Source of the DNA: Marinobacterium iners DSM 11526
GTDB lineage: Bacteria > Pseudomonadota > Gammaproteobacteria > Pseudomonadales > Balneatricaceae
DNA length: 64,000 bases
Direction of reading: 5' to 3'
Assembly (NCBI RefSeq): GCF_900107855.1
Contig: NZ_FNRJ01000004.1
Span: 1-64,000, forward strand
Shown in pieces: positions 44,450 to 54,502 of this stretch. Within the stretch, counting starts at the first letter, position 1, and every line of letters starts with the position of its first letter. The notes under the pieces were generated by a model. That model had not been told where the DNA came from and ran no database searches. It saw nothing but the letters and a program-made list of their open reading frames with translations. The position numbers were made by a program, and so were the translations under genes.

Positions 44450-46132
44450 ATGAGCAAACTCAGACTGAAGGGTAAGCTGTTGCTCCTGTCTCTGGTGCCC
44501 CTGTTGCTGGTGGTTGCGGCCATCATGATCATTGTTCGCGTGCAGATGCAGGCGATGGGTGATGAAGAGGTGGAGCGCATCCGCAAGGATATGCTGGCCA
44601 CCAAACAGACCGAGTTGCGCCATTACGTGGAGCAGGCGATCAGCGCCGTGCAGCCGTTGCTGGCGCGCAAAGGCATCACCGACGATGAAAAAATGGAGCG
44701 GGTAACCGAAGTGCTGAATGCCATGCGTTTTGGCACGGATGGCTATATCTTCGCTTTTGATCCTCAGGGGGTCACGAAAGTACATGGCACGAACCCTTCG
44801 CTTATTGGCAAAGATCTTTCGGGTCTGAAAGATCCGAACGGTGTTCTGTTCACCCAAGAGCTGGTCAAGGCAGGGCGCAGCGGGGGAGGCTTTGTTGAGT
44901 ATTCATGGGAAAAGCCACAGCTGGGGCGTGATGCGCCGAAACTGAGTTATGCACAGGCGCTGCCGGGTAAGGATTGGGTTGTCGGCACCGGCTTCTACAT
45001 CGATGATATTGATGCCGCGGTTGCGCAACTGGAAAATCAGATTCGCTCTTCTATCGCGACCACGCTTGGCATCATTGGTATTTCCGCGCTGATCCTGCTG
45101 GTACTGGTATCGCTGGTAACCCTGTATGTCGCACAGCGTATGGTACGCCCGCTGCAGCAGACTGCTGCGGCCCTCAAGGATATCTCGCGCGGTGAAGGTG
45201 ACTTGACTCAGCGCCTGCCGGTTGAAACCGATGATGAAGTCGGTGATGTGGCCAGGGGGTTCAATGACTTTGTCGAAAAAATCCAGCAACTGGTACGCGA
45301 AGTGCAAACTGCGGTGCGCTCACTGAGTCAGTCAACCGAGTCGATGAAACATGTGGTGAGCCAAACCCATGAAGATGCCCATAAACAGAAAGGTGAAACC
45401 TCACAGGCCGCTGCCGCCATTCACCAGATGGCAGCCGCGGTTCAGCAAGTGGCTGGCAGTGCTGCTCAGGCAGCCGATGCCGCTCGTGAAGCCGATGGCG
45501 AGTCGGTAAATGGGCAAAAGGTGGTTGAGCATACCATCGAATCGATCAACCGCTTGGCTGATGACGTAAACCGTTCGGCAGAGGTCATTGCCAGCCTCGG
45601 CACCGATGCCGATCAGATCGGCACAGTGATCAATGTTATCTCGTCCATCGCGGAACAGACCAACCTGCTGGCGCTCAACGCGGCGATTGAGGCAGCCCGC
45701 GCCGGCGAGCAGGGGCGTGGTTTCTCTGTTGTTGCTGACGAAGTGCGCACCCTGGCAACCCGTACCCAGCAGAGCACCGACGAAATTCAGCGCATGATCG
45801 AACGGTTGCAGTCCGGCGCACGCAATGCGGTTACCGAGATGCAAAGCTCGCAGGCGCAAAGCCAAGACACCATCGAACGGGCCGATGAAGCACGCAACTC
45901 GCTGCAGCAGATTACCCACTCGGTCAGTACCATTACTGAAATGAATACCCAGATCGCCAGTGCAGCGGAAGAACAGACCGCGGTGGCTGACGAAATTAGC
46001 AAGAGCGTACAGCAGATTGCCGATATTGCTGACAAGGCCACGCACAATGCAGAAGAGCTGGCCGGTACCGCCAGCCAGATGGGCGAACTGGAAACACGCC
46101 TGAACCAGCTGGTATCCCGCTTCAAGGCGTAA
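44450..46132 (+). CDS. methyl-accepting chemotaxis protein with Cache domain
   Basis: The 560-residue chemoreceptor has helix 1 at about residues 10-30, a periplasmic single-Cache region (about 35-195, including [15 protein letters not shown] and [14 protein letters not shown]), helix 2 at about 200-225, HAMP, and a long cytoplasmic coiled coil with the signalling hairpin [20 protein letters not shown] and adjacent [14 protein letters not shown]. It senses a small ligand of unknown identity, and passes the signal to CheA/CheW. Confidence 0.95.
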   Translation: MSKLRLKGKLLLLSLVPLLLVVAAIMIIVRVQMQAMGDEEVERIRKDMLATKQTELRHYVEQAISAVQPLLARKGITDDEKMERVTEVLNAMRFGTDGYIFAFDPQGVTKVHGTNPSLIGKDLSGLKDPNGVLFTQELVKAGRSGGGFVEYSWEKPQLGRDAPKLSYAQALPGKDWVVGTGFYIDDIDAAVAQLENQIRSSIATTLGIIGISALILLVLVSLVTLYVAQRMVRPLQQTAAALKDISRGEGDLTQRLPVETDDEVGDVARGFNDFVEKIQQLVREVQTAVRSLSQSTESMKHVVSQTHEDAHKQKGETSQAAAAIHQMAAAVQQVAGSAAQAADAAREADGESVNGQKVVEHTIESINRLADDVNRSAEVIASLGTDADQIGTVINVISSIAEQTNLLALNAAIEAARAGEQGRGFSVVADEVRTLATRTQQSTDEIQRMIERLQSGARNAVTEMQSSQAQSQDTIERADEARNSLQQITHSVSTITEMNTQIASAAEEQTAVADEISKSVQQIADIADKATHNAEELAGTASQMGELETRLNQLVSRFKA

Positions 46133-46214
46133 CCGGCGCCATTGCCACCCGATAATCCCTCGTTGACTGAACCGCCCGCATTTCGAGCGCGTATCAGTGA
46201 GCGGGGGATTTTTT

Positions 46215-46931
46215 ATGCGTATACTTCGTCACATCTTGGTGTCGGCGCTGTTGCTGGCGACCGTTCAGGCAGCTGCCGCTCAGGTCGGGGTGGGCACTGG
46301 TTTTGTGTCGCCACTGAATTTGTACGGCACTGAAGCGTTATACAGCGTTGAGCGCAAAGGCAAAACCATAGGCCATTACCGACTTCGGTTTGACCAACAG
46401 GCCGACCGACTGCAGGTCGATATAGAGATGCAGCTGCAGATTCGTGTACTGGCACTGTTCAACTACCATTTTGAGTATGCAGCGCAAGAGCAATGGTCGA
46501 CTGATGGACAGCTGCAGAAATTGAACGTCAGAATTGATGACGATGGAGCGCTGACATTACACCGCATTGAGCGTCAAAATGATCGGCTGTGCCGTGTTGA
46601 GGCGGCAGTTTGTGAGCCTCTGGGTCAGCGACTGCTTACTTCAAATCACTGGCACCCTCAGCTTCCACTACAGCAGCAGCTGCTGAATACACTGACCGGC
46701 GAGGTGAGCGAGTTGAATGTCACCGAACTGGGGCGTGAAACAGTGCAGCTTGGCAACGAAGCAATAGTGGCCACTCACTACCAATTGGGAGGGGATCTGG
46801 ACGATACTCACAGCTGGTACGATCAAAATGGTCGCTGGCTGGGCATGGAGTTCAGTGCTCGCGATGGCAGTCGCATCCGTGTGCGATTACAGCCTGAGGC
46901 AGTGCCATTGGCGCTTAAGGAGGCACCATGA
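46215..46931 (+). CDS. DUF6134/DUF3108-like exported protein
   Basis: A 238-residue protein with a signal peptide (ends TVQAAAA). The mature part has many beta strands (SVERKGKTIGHYRLRFDQQ), like small DUF6134/DUF3108 exported proteins of unknown function. ATG 46215 is chosen because GGGGGA lies six to seven bases before it; GTG 46197 would not have it. The stop overlaps the SDR start by four bases (ATGA). Family name is approximate. Confidence 0.78.
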   Translation: MRILRHILVSALLLATVQAAAAQVGVGTGFVSPLNLYGTEALYSVERKGKTIGHYRLRFDQQADRLQVDIEMQLQIRVLALFNYHFEYAAQEQWSTDGQLQKLNVRIDDDGALTLHRIERQNDRLCRVEAAVCEPLGQRLLTSNHWHPQLPLQQQLLNTLTGEVSELNVTELGRETVQLGNEAIVATHYQLGGDLDDTHSWYDQNGRWLGMEFSARDGSRIRVRLQPEAVPLALKEAP

Positions 46932-47710
46932 ATATCAACGGCATTCCACGTTGGCCCTTGGTATGGATCACCGGTGCCGGCACCGGCATTGGCCGGGCCA
47001 CGGCCCTCAGGCTGGCAGAACAGGGCAGTGATGTTGTCATCAGTGGGCGTCGACGTGAAATATTGCAACAGGTGGCGGATGATGCCAGAAAAGCCGGTTA
47101 TATCGGACGTATACTGCCGCTGGAAATGGATGTCACCCAACCCGATGCCAATCAACGGGCACTGGACTGGATCGAGGCGCAATGGCGCCTGCCTGACCTG
47201 GTGATCTTCAATGCAGGCAATCATACACCCATGACACTGGACGAGCTGTCGGTGGAAACCTGTCGCAGTCTGATGGACATCAACTTTCTGGCAGTCATGG
47301 CCGGGCTGGAAGCGGTGCTGCCGCGCATGCGCAAGCGAGGACATGGGCAAGTGGCATGTGTAGCTTCATTGGCAAGTTATCGAGGTCTGCCGACAGCCGC
47401 AGCCTACGGAGCAAGCAAGGCGGCTTTGGTCAACGCCTGCGAAGCACTGGCGGTCGAGCTACAGGGGAGTGGCGTGCAGTTGCAGGTGGTCAACCCCGGC
47501 TTTGTACGCACTCCTCTGACCGACCAGAACCCATTCGACATGCCGCAGCTGATCAGCCCAGAAGAGGCCGCGTACCAGCTGGTCAAGGGGCTCGGAAGCC
47601 GCCGTTTCGAGATCCGCTTCCCTTCGGCGTTTGCGCGTACGCTGGCCCTGCTGCGCATGCTACCCTACGGTCTCTACTTCAAACTCATCAAGCGCAGCAC
47701 TGGGTTTTGA
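46928..47710 (+). CDS. short-chain dehydrogenase/reductase family protein
   Basis: A 260-residue SDR with the nucleotide motif TGAGTGIGRAT (about residues 14-24), NAGNH, and the catalytic S/Y/K region (ASLASYRGLPTAAAYGASKAAL). Substrate unknown. It overlaps the upstream gene and is followed by an NTF2-like gene; SDR, NTF2-like and DUF genes of this kind occur together in some light- or ChrR-stress operons, which is a memory-based analogy. Confidence 0.9.
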   Translation: MNINGIPRWPLVWITGAGTGIGRATALRLAEQGSDVVISGRRREILQQVADDARKAGYIGRILPLEMDVTQPDANQRALDWIEAQWRLPDLVIFNAGNHTPMTLDELSVETCRSLMDINFLAVMAGLEAVLPRMRKRGHGQVACVASLASYRGLPTAAAYGASKAALVNACEALAVELQGSGVQLQVVNPGFVRTPLTDQNPFDMPQLISPEEAAYQLVKGLGSRRFEIRFPSAFARTLALLRMLPYGLYFKLIKRSTGF

Positions 47711-47721
47711 GCAAAATCATC

Positions 47722-48177
47722 ATGGATGCAGACACCACAGAACTAGAACAGCAGGCGCGCGATTATGCCGAGGCCTTCGCAAGCCTGACGCCCGACCGGG
47801 TAAACGACCTCTGCGAACGCCTGGCACCAGACGTGCACTTTCGTGACCCGTTCAATGATCTTTACGGACGCCACTCGGTGCGGGCGCTGCTGAATGACAT
47901 GTTTGAACGTGCCGGAAAGCCGGCCTTTGAACTGCTCGAAGTCTGCTGGCATGAGCCCAATCGCTGTGCCTGGCTGCGCTGGCAGTTTGCTGCTCAGGTG
48001 CCGGTGATCGGTGAGCTGAAGGTAGAAGGCAGCAGCCGAATCTGGCTGGATGAGGCGGGCAGGGTTGCAGAGCATCTGGACTACTGGGACAGTGCCCCAG
48101 TGTACCTGCAATTGCCGCTGATCGGCGCATTGCTGCGGCGGGTTAAACGCAAAATGGCACTGCCGCCTCCAAACTGA
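47722..48177 (+). CDS. NTF2-like (SnoaL-type) small protein
   Basis: About 151 residues. The cone-shaped NTF2 pattern is seen in QQARDYAEAFASLTPDRVNDLCERLAPDVHFRDPFNDLYGR, followed by strands. Proteins of this fold may be isomerases, hydratases or ligand binders; the role is unknown. ATG 47722 lies 11 bases after the SDR stop. TTG 47707, overlapping that stop, would add five residues. The wider open frame to 47356 is the out-of-frame SDR. Confidence 0.83.
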   Translation: MDADTTELEQQARDYAEAFASLTPDRVNDLCERLAPDVHFRDPFNDLYGRHSVRALLNDMFERAGKPAFELLEVCWHEPNRCAWLRWQFAAQVPVIGELKVEGSSRIWLDEAGRVAEHLDYWDSAPVYLQLPLIGALLRRVKRKMALPPPN

Positions 48178-48255
48178 AACCGTTCACAGACGCTGAATAT
48201 TAAGGTTTCAACGCGTATACTGGCAGCTTGATGTCAGCAGCGTGAAACATTCTCC

Positions 48256-49542
48256 ATGTCAGTAGCCCCACATATTCCGCACTATGAGCGCCGTCACTCA
48301 CGCTGGTATGAGAGGCTGCTGCTGGGGTTACCGTTTCAATTTGTGCTTGGCAGCGTTTGCCTGTACCTGTTGCCGCTGGGGCTGCTGGCACCGGAATACA
48401 TGCAGTTGCGCTGGTCAGTGGGTAGCGTAACACTGACTGCCTTGGTCGGTGCTTACCTGTTAAGTCTGTTTTTTCTCAGCCGGTTGCGCATCTATCCCGG
48501 TGCGCGTTCGCTTGCACACATACTGCCAACGGTATCCCTTGCCTGGTTTCTGGTCAGCGCCATTATTCTGTTGCTAAACCAGCCGGTACTGTGGCACTGG
48601 CACCTGTATGGCTTCATTGCGGCCTGTTTCTGGAGTGGCGCAGCCATTTTTGTAGGACGTCGCTTTCGTACCCAAAAAATCGCCGTAGTACCTTCAGTCA
48701 GAACAGAACGGCTTGAATCGACCGCATTCTATCGGTTTCACACCCTGGCCGAGCCGAGTTTTGGCGGTCGTCGTTTCGATGCCGTAGTAGCTGATCTTCA
48801 CGCGGAACTGTCGCCCCAGTGGCAGCGCTTTCTGGCCCATGCCACGCTCAATCGCATACCGGTTTATCATATCAAGCAGCTGAACGAATCCATTACCGGC
48901 CGTGTACGTATTGATCACCTGTCCGAAAATGAGTTTGGCAGTTTGCAGCCATCACCCGCCTATGAGTCACTCAAGCGGCTGATTGATATCATCATCGTGC
49001 TAATCACATTGCCTGCCTGGCTGCCACTGATGCTGTTGGTTGCGGTCGCCATTAAGCTGGATTCCCCCGGGGCGGTATTGTTTATTCAAGAACGGGTGGG
49101 GCAGGGAGGGCGTCCTTTCAAAATCTGCAAGTTCCGCAGCATGCGTCATGATGCTGAAAAGAATGGCCAGCTGCTGGCACAGTCGGGGGATGAGCGCATC
49201 ACTCGGTTGGGGCGTTTTTTGCGGCGCTCGCGGCTTGATGAACTGCCGCAGTTCTTCAATGTGCTGAAAGGGGATATGAGTTTGATAGGGCCACGCCCTG
49301 AACAATCTGTATTTGTGGAACAGTTTGAGCAGGAAATCCCTTTTTACGCCTACCGTCATGTTGTGAAACCCGGGATTACGGGGTGGGCGCAGGTAATGCA
49401 GGGGTATGCTGGTGACAGTGACGAAACCCGCATCAAGATCGAGCATGACTTTTACTACATCAAGCACTTCTCGCTGTGGGTGGACCTGTTGATTGTACTG
49501 CGCACTCTGCGTGTCATTCTGACCGGTTTTGGCGCCCGTTGA
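48256..49542 (+). CDS. undecaprenyl-phosphate sugar phosphotransferase (WcaJ/PssA-like)
   Basis: A 428-residue membrane protein with four to five N-terminal helices (residues 25-130), a loop domain, another helix (about 245-270) and the C-terminal bacterial sugar transferase domain (about 235-425; KFRSMRHDAEKNG, LRRSRLDELPQFFNVL and GPRPEQ are the signatures). It starts exopolysaccharide or O-antigen-type repeat units by moving a sugar-1-phosphate to undecaprenyl phosphate. No cluster of glycosyltransferases is adjacent, so it is an orphan here. Confidence 0.93.
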   Translation: MSVAPHIPHYERRHSRWYERLLLGLPFQFVLGSVCLYLLPLGLLAPEYMQLRWSVGSVTLTALVGAYLLSLFFLSRLRIYPGARSLAHILPTVSLAWFLVSAIILLLNQPVLWHWHLYGFIAACFWSGAAIFVGRRFRTQKIAVVPSVRTERLESTAFYRFHTLAEPSFGGRRFDAVVADLHAELSPQWQRFLAHATLNRIPVYHIKQLNESITGRVRIDHLSENEFGSLQPSPAYESLKRLIDIIIVLITLPAWLPLMLLVAVAIKLDSPGAVLFIQERVGQGGRPFKICKFRSMRHDAEKNGQLLAQSGDERITRLGRFLRRSRLDELPQFFNVLKGDMSLIGPRPEQSVFVEQFEQEIPFYAYRHVVKPGITGWAQVMQGYAGDSDETRIKIEHDFYYIKHFSLWVDLLIVLRTLRVILTGFGAR

Positions 49543-49560
49543 AACGAGATGAGGTGTGCT

Positions 49561-49773
49561 TTAATGGCGCGTTTGCATCATGCCCGGGTCTTCCAGCATA
49601 TCCGAGCTGAATTCATCAAACTCCGGCTCTGCCGCTATCTGATACCCCTCGCTGGCCCACTCACCCAAGTCGATCATGCGGCAGCGTTTTGAGCAAAACG
49701 GTCGGTCCGGGTTATCGATGGAGTAGAGGGTGGGTATACCGCACTGAGGGCAGTCGAGCAGTTTGCCGGCCAT
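49561..49773 (-). CDS. yacG: DNA gyrase inhibitor YacG
   Basis: The 70-residue zinc protein has CPQC (about residues 8-11) and CSKRC (about 27-31) as the four-Cys site, and the KRCRMIDLGEWASEGYQIA segment. In E. coli it inhibits gyrase. It is adjacent to coaE as in many gammaproteobacteria. Confidence 0.95.
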   Translation of the reverse strand: MAGKLLDCPQCGIPTLYSIDNPDRPFCSKRCRMIDLGEWASEGYQIAAEPEFDEFSSDMLEDPGMMQTRH

Positions 49774-50388
49774 TTACACCTCCTCCTGTGCCAGTTGCGA
49801 AAGTTGCGGGTGCAGGGCGTTGACCGACTCGCGCAACTGATCTTCGTTGCCACTGTTGTCCAGCACAAAGTCAGCGTGCTTCAGGCGCTCTTCACGTTGC
49901 ATCTGAGCCGCCAGAATCTGGCGTACCTGTGCTTCCTCGATATTATCGCGAGCCATGGTACGACTGATTTGCAGTGCCTCGGGGGCATCCACCACAATCA
50001 CCTTGCTGATCAGCAGGTGCTGGTCGGTTTCGAGCAGCAGGGGTGAAGCCAGAATGGCATAGGCGTGGCCCTGTTCGTCCAGCTGTTCAAGTGTATCCAG
50101 AATGTGATCGCGAATAAGAGGGTGCAGCAGTGCCTCAAGCCAGTTGCGTTCGCGTTCCTTGTCGAACACGATACGGCGCAGTGCAGCGCGGTCGAGGTTG
50201 CCATTGGCCTGGATGACGTGGTCGCCAAAGTGAGCGGCAATCTTGTCCAGTGCCTCACTGCCGGGTTCTACTACCAGTCGAGCTACACGGTCGGCGTCAA
50301 TCACCGGAACGCCCAGTGAGATAAAACAGTCGGATGCAGCGCTCTTGCCACTGCCGATTCCACCTGTAAGTCCTGCTACCAGCATCAA
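49774..50388 (-). CDS. coaE: dephospho-CoA kinase (CoaE)
   Basis: The 204-residue kinase performs the last step of coenzyme A synthesis. P-loop GGIGSGKS at residues 9-16, and the PVIDADRVAR segment and LLLE near the substrate site follow. The pilD stop is overlapped by its start (four bases). Conserved pilD-coaE-yacG order supports the call. Confidence 0.97.
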   Translation of the reverse strand: MMLVAGLTGGIGSGKSAASDCFISLGVPVIDADRVARLVVEPGSEALDKIAAHFGDHVIQANGNLDRAALRRIVFDKERERNWLEALLHPLIRDHILDTLEQLDEQGHAYAILASPLLLETDQHLLISKVIVVDAPEALQISRTMARDNIEEAQVRQILAAQMQREERLKHADFVLDNSGNEDQLRESVNALHPQLSQLAQEEV

Positions 50389-51254
50389 AAGCTCCCCAAA
50401 TAAGCGGAAATGATCTGATCACCCCAGACCAGTGCGATCCACCCGGCAATTGCCAGATAGGGCCCAAACGGAAGTGGATTCTGCGCGCTATGGCGACGTA
50501 ATGCAATCAGGCTGAACGCCAGCACGACACCCACCACCGATGACAGCAAAATCACCAGCGGCAGTACCTGTACCCCGCCCCAGGCACCGATGGCAGCCAG
50601 CAGTTTGAAGTCACCATAGCCCATGCCTTCCTTGCCGGTCACCAGCTTGAACAGCCAGTAAACGGCCCAGAGTACAAGATAGCCGGCGGCCGCACCGAAT
50701 ACGGCACTTTCAAGAGAGGTAAATACACCTTGGGTATTCAGCAGCAGCCCCAGCCACAACAGGGGCAGAGTGATACTGTCGGGCAGCAGTTGGTGGTCCA
50801 GGTCGATAAAGGTGAGCACAATGAGTGCCCAGCTCAGGACCACCAGTGCCATGCCCTGAGGTGTCAGGCCGAAATGCCAGATCAACCAGCCCCCGATCAG
50901 ACCTGTGATCAGCTCGACCAGCGGATAGCGCACCGAGATGCGCGTGCCGCAATCACTGCAGCGGCCACGCAAAAGCAGCCAGCTGACCACTGGAATGTTT
51001 TCGTACCACTGAATCAGGTGGCCGCAGCTACCGCAACGTGAACGCGGCACCATCAGGTTAAAGCGCTCCTGAGGTACGGGTGCAGACGCATCGGCATCAG
51101 CCTCAGCCTCAGTCTGTAGCATTGCATCCCACTCGCGCTGCATCATAACCGGCAGGCGCAGTATCACCACATTCAGGAAACTGCCCACCAGCAGTGAGAT
51201 AACCAAAGCAAAAAAAGCCGCAACCAGCGGCTCTGTCATTAATAATTCAATCAT
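50385..51254 (-). CDS. pilD: type IV prepilin peptidase/methyltransferase (PilD)
   Basis: The 289-residue inner-membrane aspartic protease cuts the prepilin leader and N-methylates the new Phe. The two CxxC pairs (CGSCGH and CSDCGT, about residues 74-99) form the cytoplasmic zinc-type domain. The catalytic Asp motifs are FIDLDHQLLPD and GYGDFK. About seven helices. A short hydrophilic insert (EAEADADASAP) lies in the first loop. It processes pilA, the tandem pilin and the fimT-pilX minor pilins. Confidence 0.96.
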   Translation of the reverse strand: MIELLMTEPLVAAFFALVISLLVGSFLNVVILRLPVMMQREWDAMLQTEAEADADASAPVPQERFNLMVPRSRCGSCGHLIQWYENIPVVSWLLLRGRCSDCGTRISVRYPLVELITGLIGGWLIWHFGLTPQGMALVVLSWALIVLTFIDLDHQLLPDSITLPLLWLGLLLNTQGVFTSLESAVFGAAAGYLVLWAVYWLFKLVTGKEGMGYGDFKLLAAIGAWGGVQVLPLVILLSSVVGVVLAFSLIALRRHSAQNPLPFGPYLAIAGWIALVWGDQIISAYLGSF

Positions 51255-51257
51255 TGC

Positions 51258-52499
51258 TTAGCCAACCACCTGGCCCAGCTGGAAGATCGGCAGATACATG
51301 GCAATAACAAGCCCGCCCACCAGCACGCCAAGAATGACCATAATCATTGGTTCCAGCAGGCTGGAAAGGTTGTCCACGGCATTATCCACATCTTCTTCAT
51401 AGAAGGTAGCAACCCGGTCCAGCATATGATCAAGCGAGCCGGCCTCTTCACCAATGGAAATCATCTGCACGGTCATCACCGGGAATACACCCGTCATCTG
51501 CACGGCATGTTGCAGAGCCTGTCCGGTAGAAACGCCATTTCGAATCTGAATAATCGCATTGCGGTAGACCACATTACCGGCGGCCCCAGCGGCTGAGTTA
51601 AGTGCCTCTACCAAAGGAACACCGGCGGAAAACGTAGTTGCAAGTGTGCGTGCAAAGCGAGCGACAGCTGCTTTCTGTAAAATGCCACCAAAAACAGGGA
51701 GGCGCAGCACAGCTCGGTCAACCAAGTCAGAGAACTTTTCAGACTTGGCTTTGAGCTTGGTGAATACAAAAAACAGCGCCACGATGGCGAGCAGAACAAC
51801 AAACCACCATTTCTGCATCCACTCCGACATACCTACTACAAGCTGGGTGAAGGCTGGCAAGTCTGCACCAAAGCCTGTGAATATGGCTTCAAACTGCGGT
51901 ACAACCTTCACCAGTAGAATGGCAGATACTGCAATACCGACAAGAATGATCGCGATGGGGTAAGTCATCGCCTTCTTGATTTTTTTCTTGAGAGACTCGG
52001 TTTTTTCCTTGTACGTGGCAATACGGTCCAGCATGGTCTCTAGCGAGCCGGACTGTTCACCGGCTTGCACAAGAGAGCATACAAGGCTGTCAAAGTGATC
52101 CGGGTGGCGTGACAGGGAACCGGCGAAATCAAGGCCACTGTTAACGTCGCCTTTTACATCGTAAATGAGCTTTTTAAGCTTGACCTTCTCGGCGCCATTG
52201 CCCACCAGATCGAGTGCCTGCAGCAGTGGAACCCCTGCTTTCATCATCGTCGCCAGTTGGCGGATAAGGTAGGCTATGTCAACAGGCTTAATTGGCTTGT
52301 TGCGGCTGCTGAAAAGTGATGTGCTTTCACGCTTGATGCGGTGAGGATTGATTCCCTGGCGTCGAAGCAATGCCTTGGCAGATGCAAGGTCAACGGCATC
52401 AATTTTACCCTTGCTGACGTTTCCGCTTTTATCCTTGCCTTGCCAGGCGAATGTAAGCTGTTTCTCATCATTCTGATTGCGCTTGGCTGCTGTTGCCAT
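51258..52499 (-). CDS. pilC: type IV pilus platform protein (PilC)
   Basis: The 413-residue inner-membrane protein has two T2SSF-type domains (about residues 75-200 and 280-400; VPLLQALDLVGNG and GVPLVEALNSAAGAAG) and three to four helices. It couples the ATPase to pilin extraction. It is between pilB and pilD with very short gaps. Confidence 0.96.
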   Translation of the reverse strand: MATAAKRNQNDEKQLTFAWQGKDKSGNVSKGKIDAVDLASAKALLRRQGINPHRIKRESTSLFSSRNKPIKPVDIAYLIRQLATMMKAGVPLLQALDLVGNGAEKVKLKKLIYDVKGDVNSGLDFAGSLSRHPDHFDSLVCSLVQAGEQSGSLETMLDRIATYKEKTESLKKKIKKAMTYPIAIILVGIAVSAILLVKVVPQFEAIFTGFGADLPAFTQLVVGMSEWMQKWWFVVLLAIVALFFVFTKLKAKSEKFSDLVDRAVLRLPVFGGILQKAAVARFARTLATTFSAGVPLVEALNSAAGAAGNVVYRNAIIQIRNGVSTGQALQHAVQMTGVFPVMTVQMISIGEEAGSLDHMLDRVATFYEEDVDNAVDNLSSLLEPMIMVILGVLVGGLVIAMYLPIFQLGQVVG

Positions 52500-52511
52500 A
52501 ATCTATCCCTG

Positions 52512-54230
52512 TCAGGTCTTGATCACCCGGTTGACTTCTTCCAGACTGGTTACACCGCTGGCCACTTTTAACAGGCCAGACTCCCTTAATGTTTTAAAAC
52601 CTTGCTGCTTGGCCACTCTGAGTATATCGATAGAATTACCGTTATCCATAATACACTCAGCGACTTCACCACTCATGCTCAACATTTCATAGATACCGAC
52701 GCGCCCCTTGTAGCCACGGTTGCAGCGGCTGCACCCTTCAGGGTTGGCATCGTACAACTGTAAACCAGGAATGTCTTCAGCGTTGAAGCCTTGTTCAAGC
52801 AGGGCAGCTTCCGGTAAATGCACTGGCACCTTGCAGCTTTCGCACAGCCTGCGCCCGAGTCGTTGTGCAATGATAAGGCTGACGGAGGTGGCGATGTTAA
52901 ATGCAGGCACACCCATATTACGCAACCGCGTGAGAGTCTCAGGTGCACTGTTTGTGTGCAAAGTCGATAAGACCATGTGACCGGTCTGAGCCGCTTTGAT
53001 CGCGATTTCAGCAGTTTCAAGGTCGCGTATCTCACCCACCATCACAACGTCTGGGTCCTGGCGCAGGAATGAGCGCAGTGCCTCGGCAAAGGTCAGCCCC
53101 ACCTTGGCGTTCACGTGTACCTGGTTGATCCCTTCCAGGTTGATCTCGACCGGGTCTTCAGCGGTCGAGATATTGCGCTCTTCCGTGTTCAGAATATTCA
53201 GGCCGGTGTACAGCGTTACAGTTTTACCCGAGCCGGTGGGGCCTGTGACCAAAATCATTCCCTGTGGCTGCTCCAGCGTGCCCAGGTATGCCTCTTTCTG
53301 GTCGGGCTCAAAGCCCAGCGCTTCAACCCCAAGCTGAGCACTGGTGGGGTCCAGTATACGCAGCACAATCTTTTCACCCCACAGTGTGGGCAGGGTGTTT
53401 ACACGGAAGTCAATCGCACGCTTGGCTGATACTTTGAGCTTGATGCGACCATCCTGTGGCAAGCGTTTTTCGGAGATATCCATTTTCGACATGACTTTCA
53501 GGCGTGCCGTCAGGCGCGAGGCCAGATTCAACGGTGGCCGGTGTACTTCCTGCAAAATACCGTCAATGCGGCAGCGCACGCGGTACGTTTTTTCGTAGGG
53601 TTCAAAATGGATATCAGAAGCCCCTTTTTTAATTGAGTCGAGCAGCACCTTATTAATAAAGCGTACCACCGGGGTTTCGCTGGCGGCCTCTTCAGCAGTC
53701 TGCTCTTCCTCTTTTTTAGCGGCGCCATCATCACCGAGATCGATGCTGTCCAACTCTGCATCGTCCAATTCGCCCATGGCATCATTGGCCTTGTCGAGGT
53801 AGTGCTCAAGGCGGCGTGTCAGCTTATCATCTTCAACGATGACCGCTTCGGTGGGCGAGCCGATATGAAACTTGATCTCATCCAGTGCCTGGATGTTGGT
53901 CGGGTCAGACATCGCCACAAACAGGCGCCCGTTACGCTTCAGCAGTGGAAGGGCGCGGTGCTTGCTGACCAAATCGTCAGAGATCAACTCATGCTCAAAA
54001 AAATTGTCGGGTAGGGCGTCAAGATCAAGCAGAGGCAAGCCAAACTCTTCAGATGCCGCAACCGCCGCGCGATTGGCACTGATCAGGCGGTGCTTGATGA
54101 TATGAGTAATAAAGGCTGTGTTGGCCTCACGGGCCTCGGCCACTGCATCCTGTGCGACCTCGGCGGAGAAAACACCGTCGTTGACCAGTCGTTTGGCCAG
54201 CCCCGAAAGGGGTTGTGATCCTCTTTGCAC
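52512..54230 (-). CDS. pilB: type IV pilus extension ATPase (PilB)
   Basis: The 572-residue hexameric ATPase has an N-terminal GspE/PilB domain, then the core with Walker A GPTGSGKT (about 330-337), the Asp box (GEIRDLETAEIA) and Walker B region, and a C-terminal four-Cys zinc element (CESC and CSRC). It drives pilus extension. It is divergent from pilA. Confidence 0.96.
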   Translation of the reverse strand: MQRGSQPLSGLAKRLVNDGVFSAEVAQDAVAEAREANTAFITHIIKHRLISANRAAVAASEEFGLPLLDLDALPDNFFEHELISDDLVSKHRALPLLKRNGRLFVAMSDPTNIQALDEIKFHIGSPTEAVIVEDDKLTRRLEHYLDKANDAMGELDDAELDSIDLGDDGAAKKEEEQTAEEAASETPVVRFINKVLLDSIKKGASDIHFEPYEKTYRVRCRIDGILQEVHRPPLNLASRLTARLKVMSKMDISEKRLPQDGRIKLKVSAKRAIDFRVNTLPTLWGEKIVLRILDPTSAQLGVEALGFEPDQKEAYLGTLEQPQGMILVTGPTGSGKTVTLYTGLNILNTEERNISTAEDPVEINLEGINQVHVNAKVGLTFAEALRSFLRQDPDVVMVGEIRDLETAEIAIKAAQTGHMVLSTLHTNSAPETLTRLRNMGVPAFNIATSVSLIIAQRLGRRLCESCKVPVHLPEAALLEQGFNAEDIPGLQLYDANPEGCSRCNRGYKGRVGIYEMLSMSGEVAECIMDNGNSIDILRVAKQQGFKTLRESGLLKVASGVTSLEEVNRVIKT

Positions 54231-54397
54231 CGTAACTCCTGTAAGGCTGAGCTATGTAATGTGGTGAGCTGTAGTGTAAGCGGCAATCATAGGCGCAATC
54301 AAAGCACAGCGGCACTCAAACTGTAAACAGCTAAGGGTAAAATGGCTTCTGCTTGATTCAGCTCAACTTAATTTAGCGTTAAGTTTGTGTTAAGGCT

Positions 54398-54425
54398 GGA
54401 CACGCGAAAGGGGGTGTCCTAGTAT
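54398..54425 (+). promoter_or_regulatory. inverted repeat and possible pilA promoter element
   Basis: GGACAC and GTGTCC form a perfect six-pair dyad 80-100 bases before pilA, next to TAGTAT, which could be a -10. It may be a regulator site or a leader hairpin. No convincing sigma54 promoter was found in the 272-base pilB-pilA gap. Confidence 0.3.
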
Positions 54426-54502
54426 CAACTCAGCATCAGAGGCGACAGGAGTTGTCCTCGGTGTTGTATCGATGGAATGTTAACTCGCTGGAGAGACAAA
54501 CG

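Noticed and set aside
54343-54357. Possible sigma54 promoter (TGGCTTCTGCTTGAT) for pilA
   Set aside because: The -12 GC is missing at the required spacing, so it does not fit the consensus despite the pilus context.
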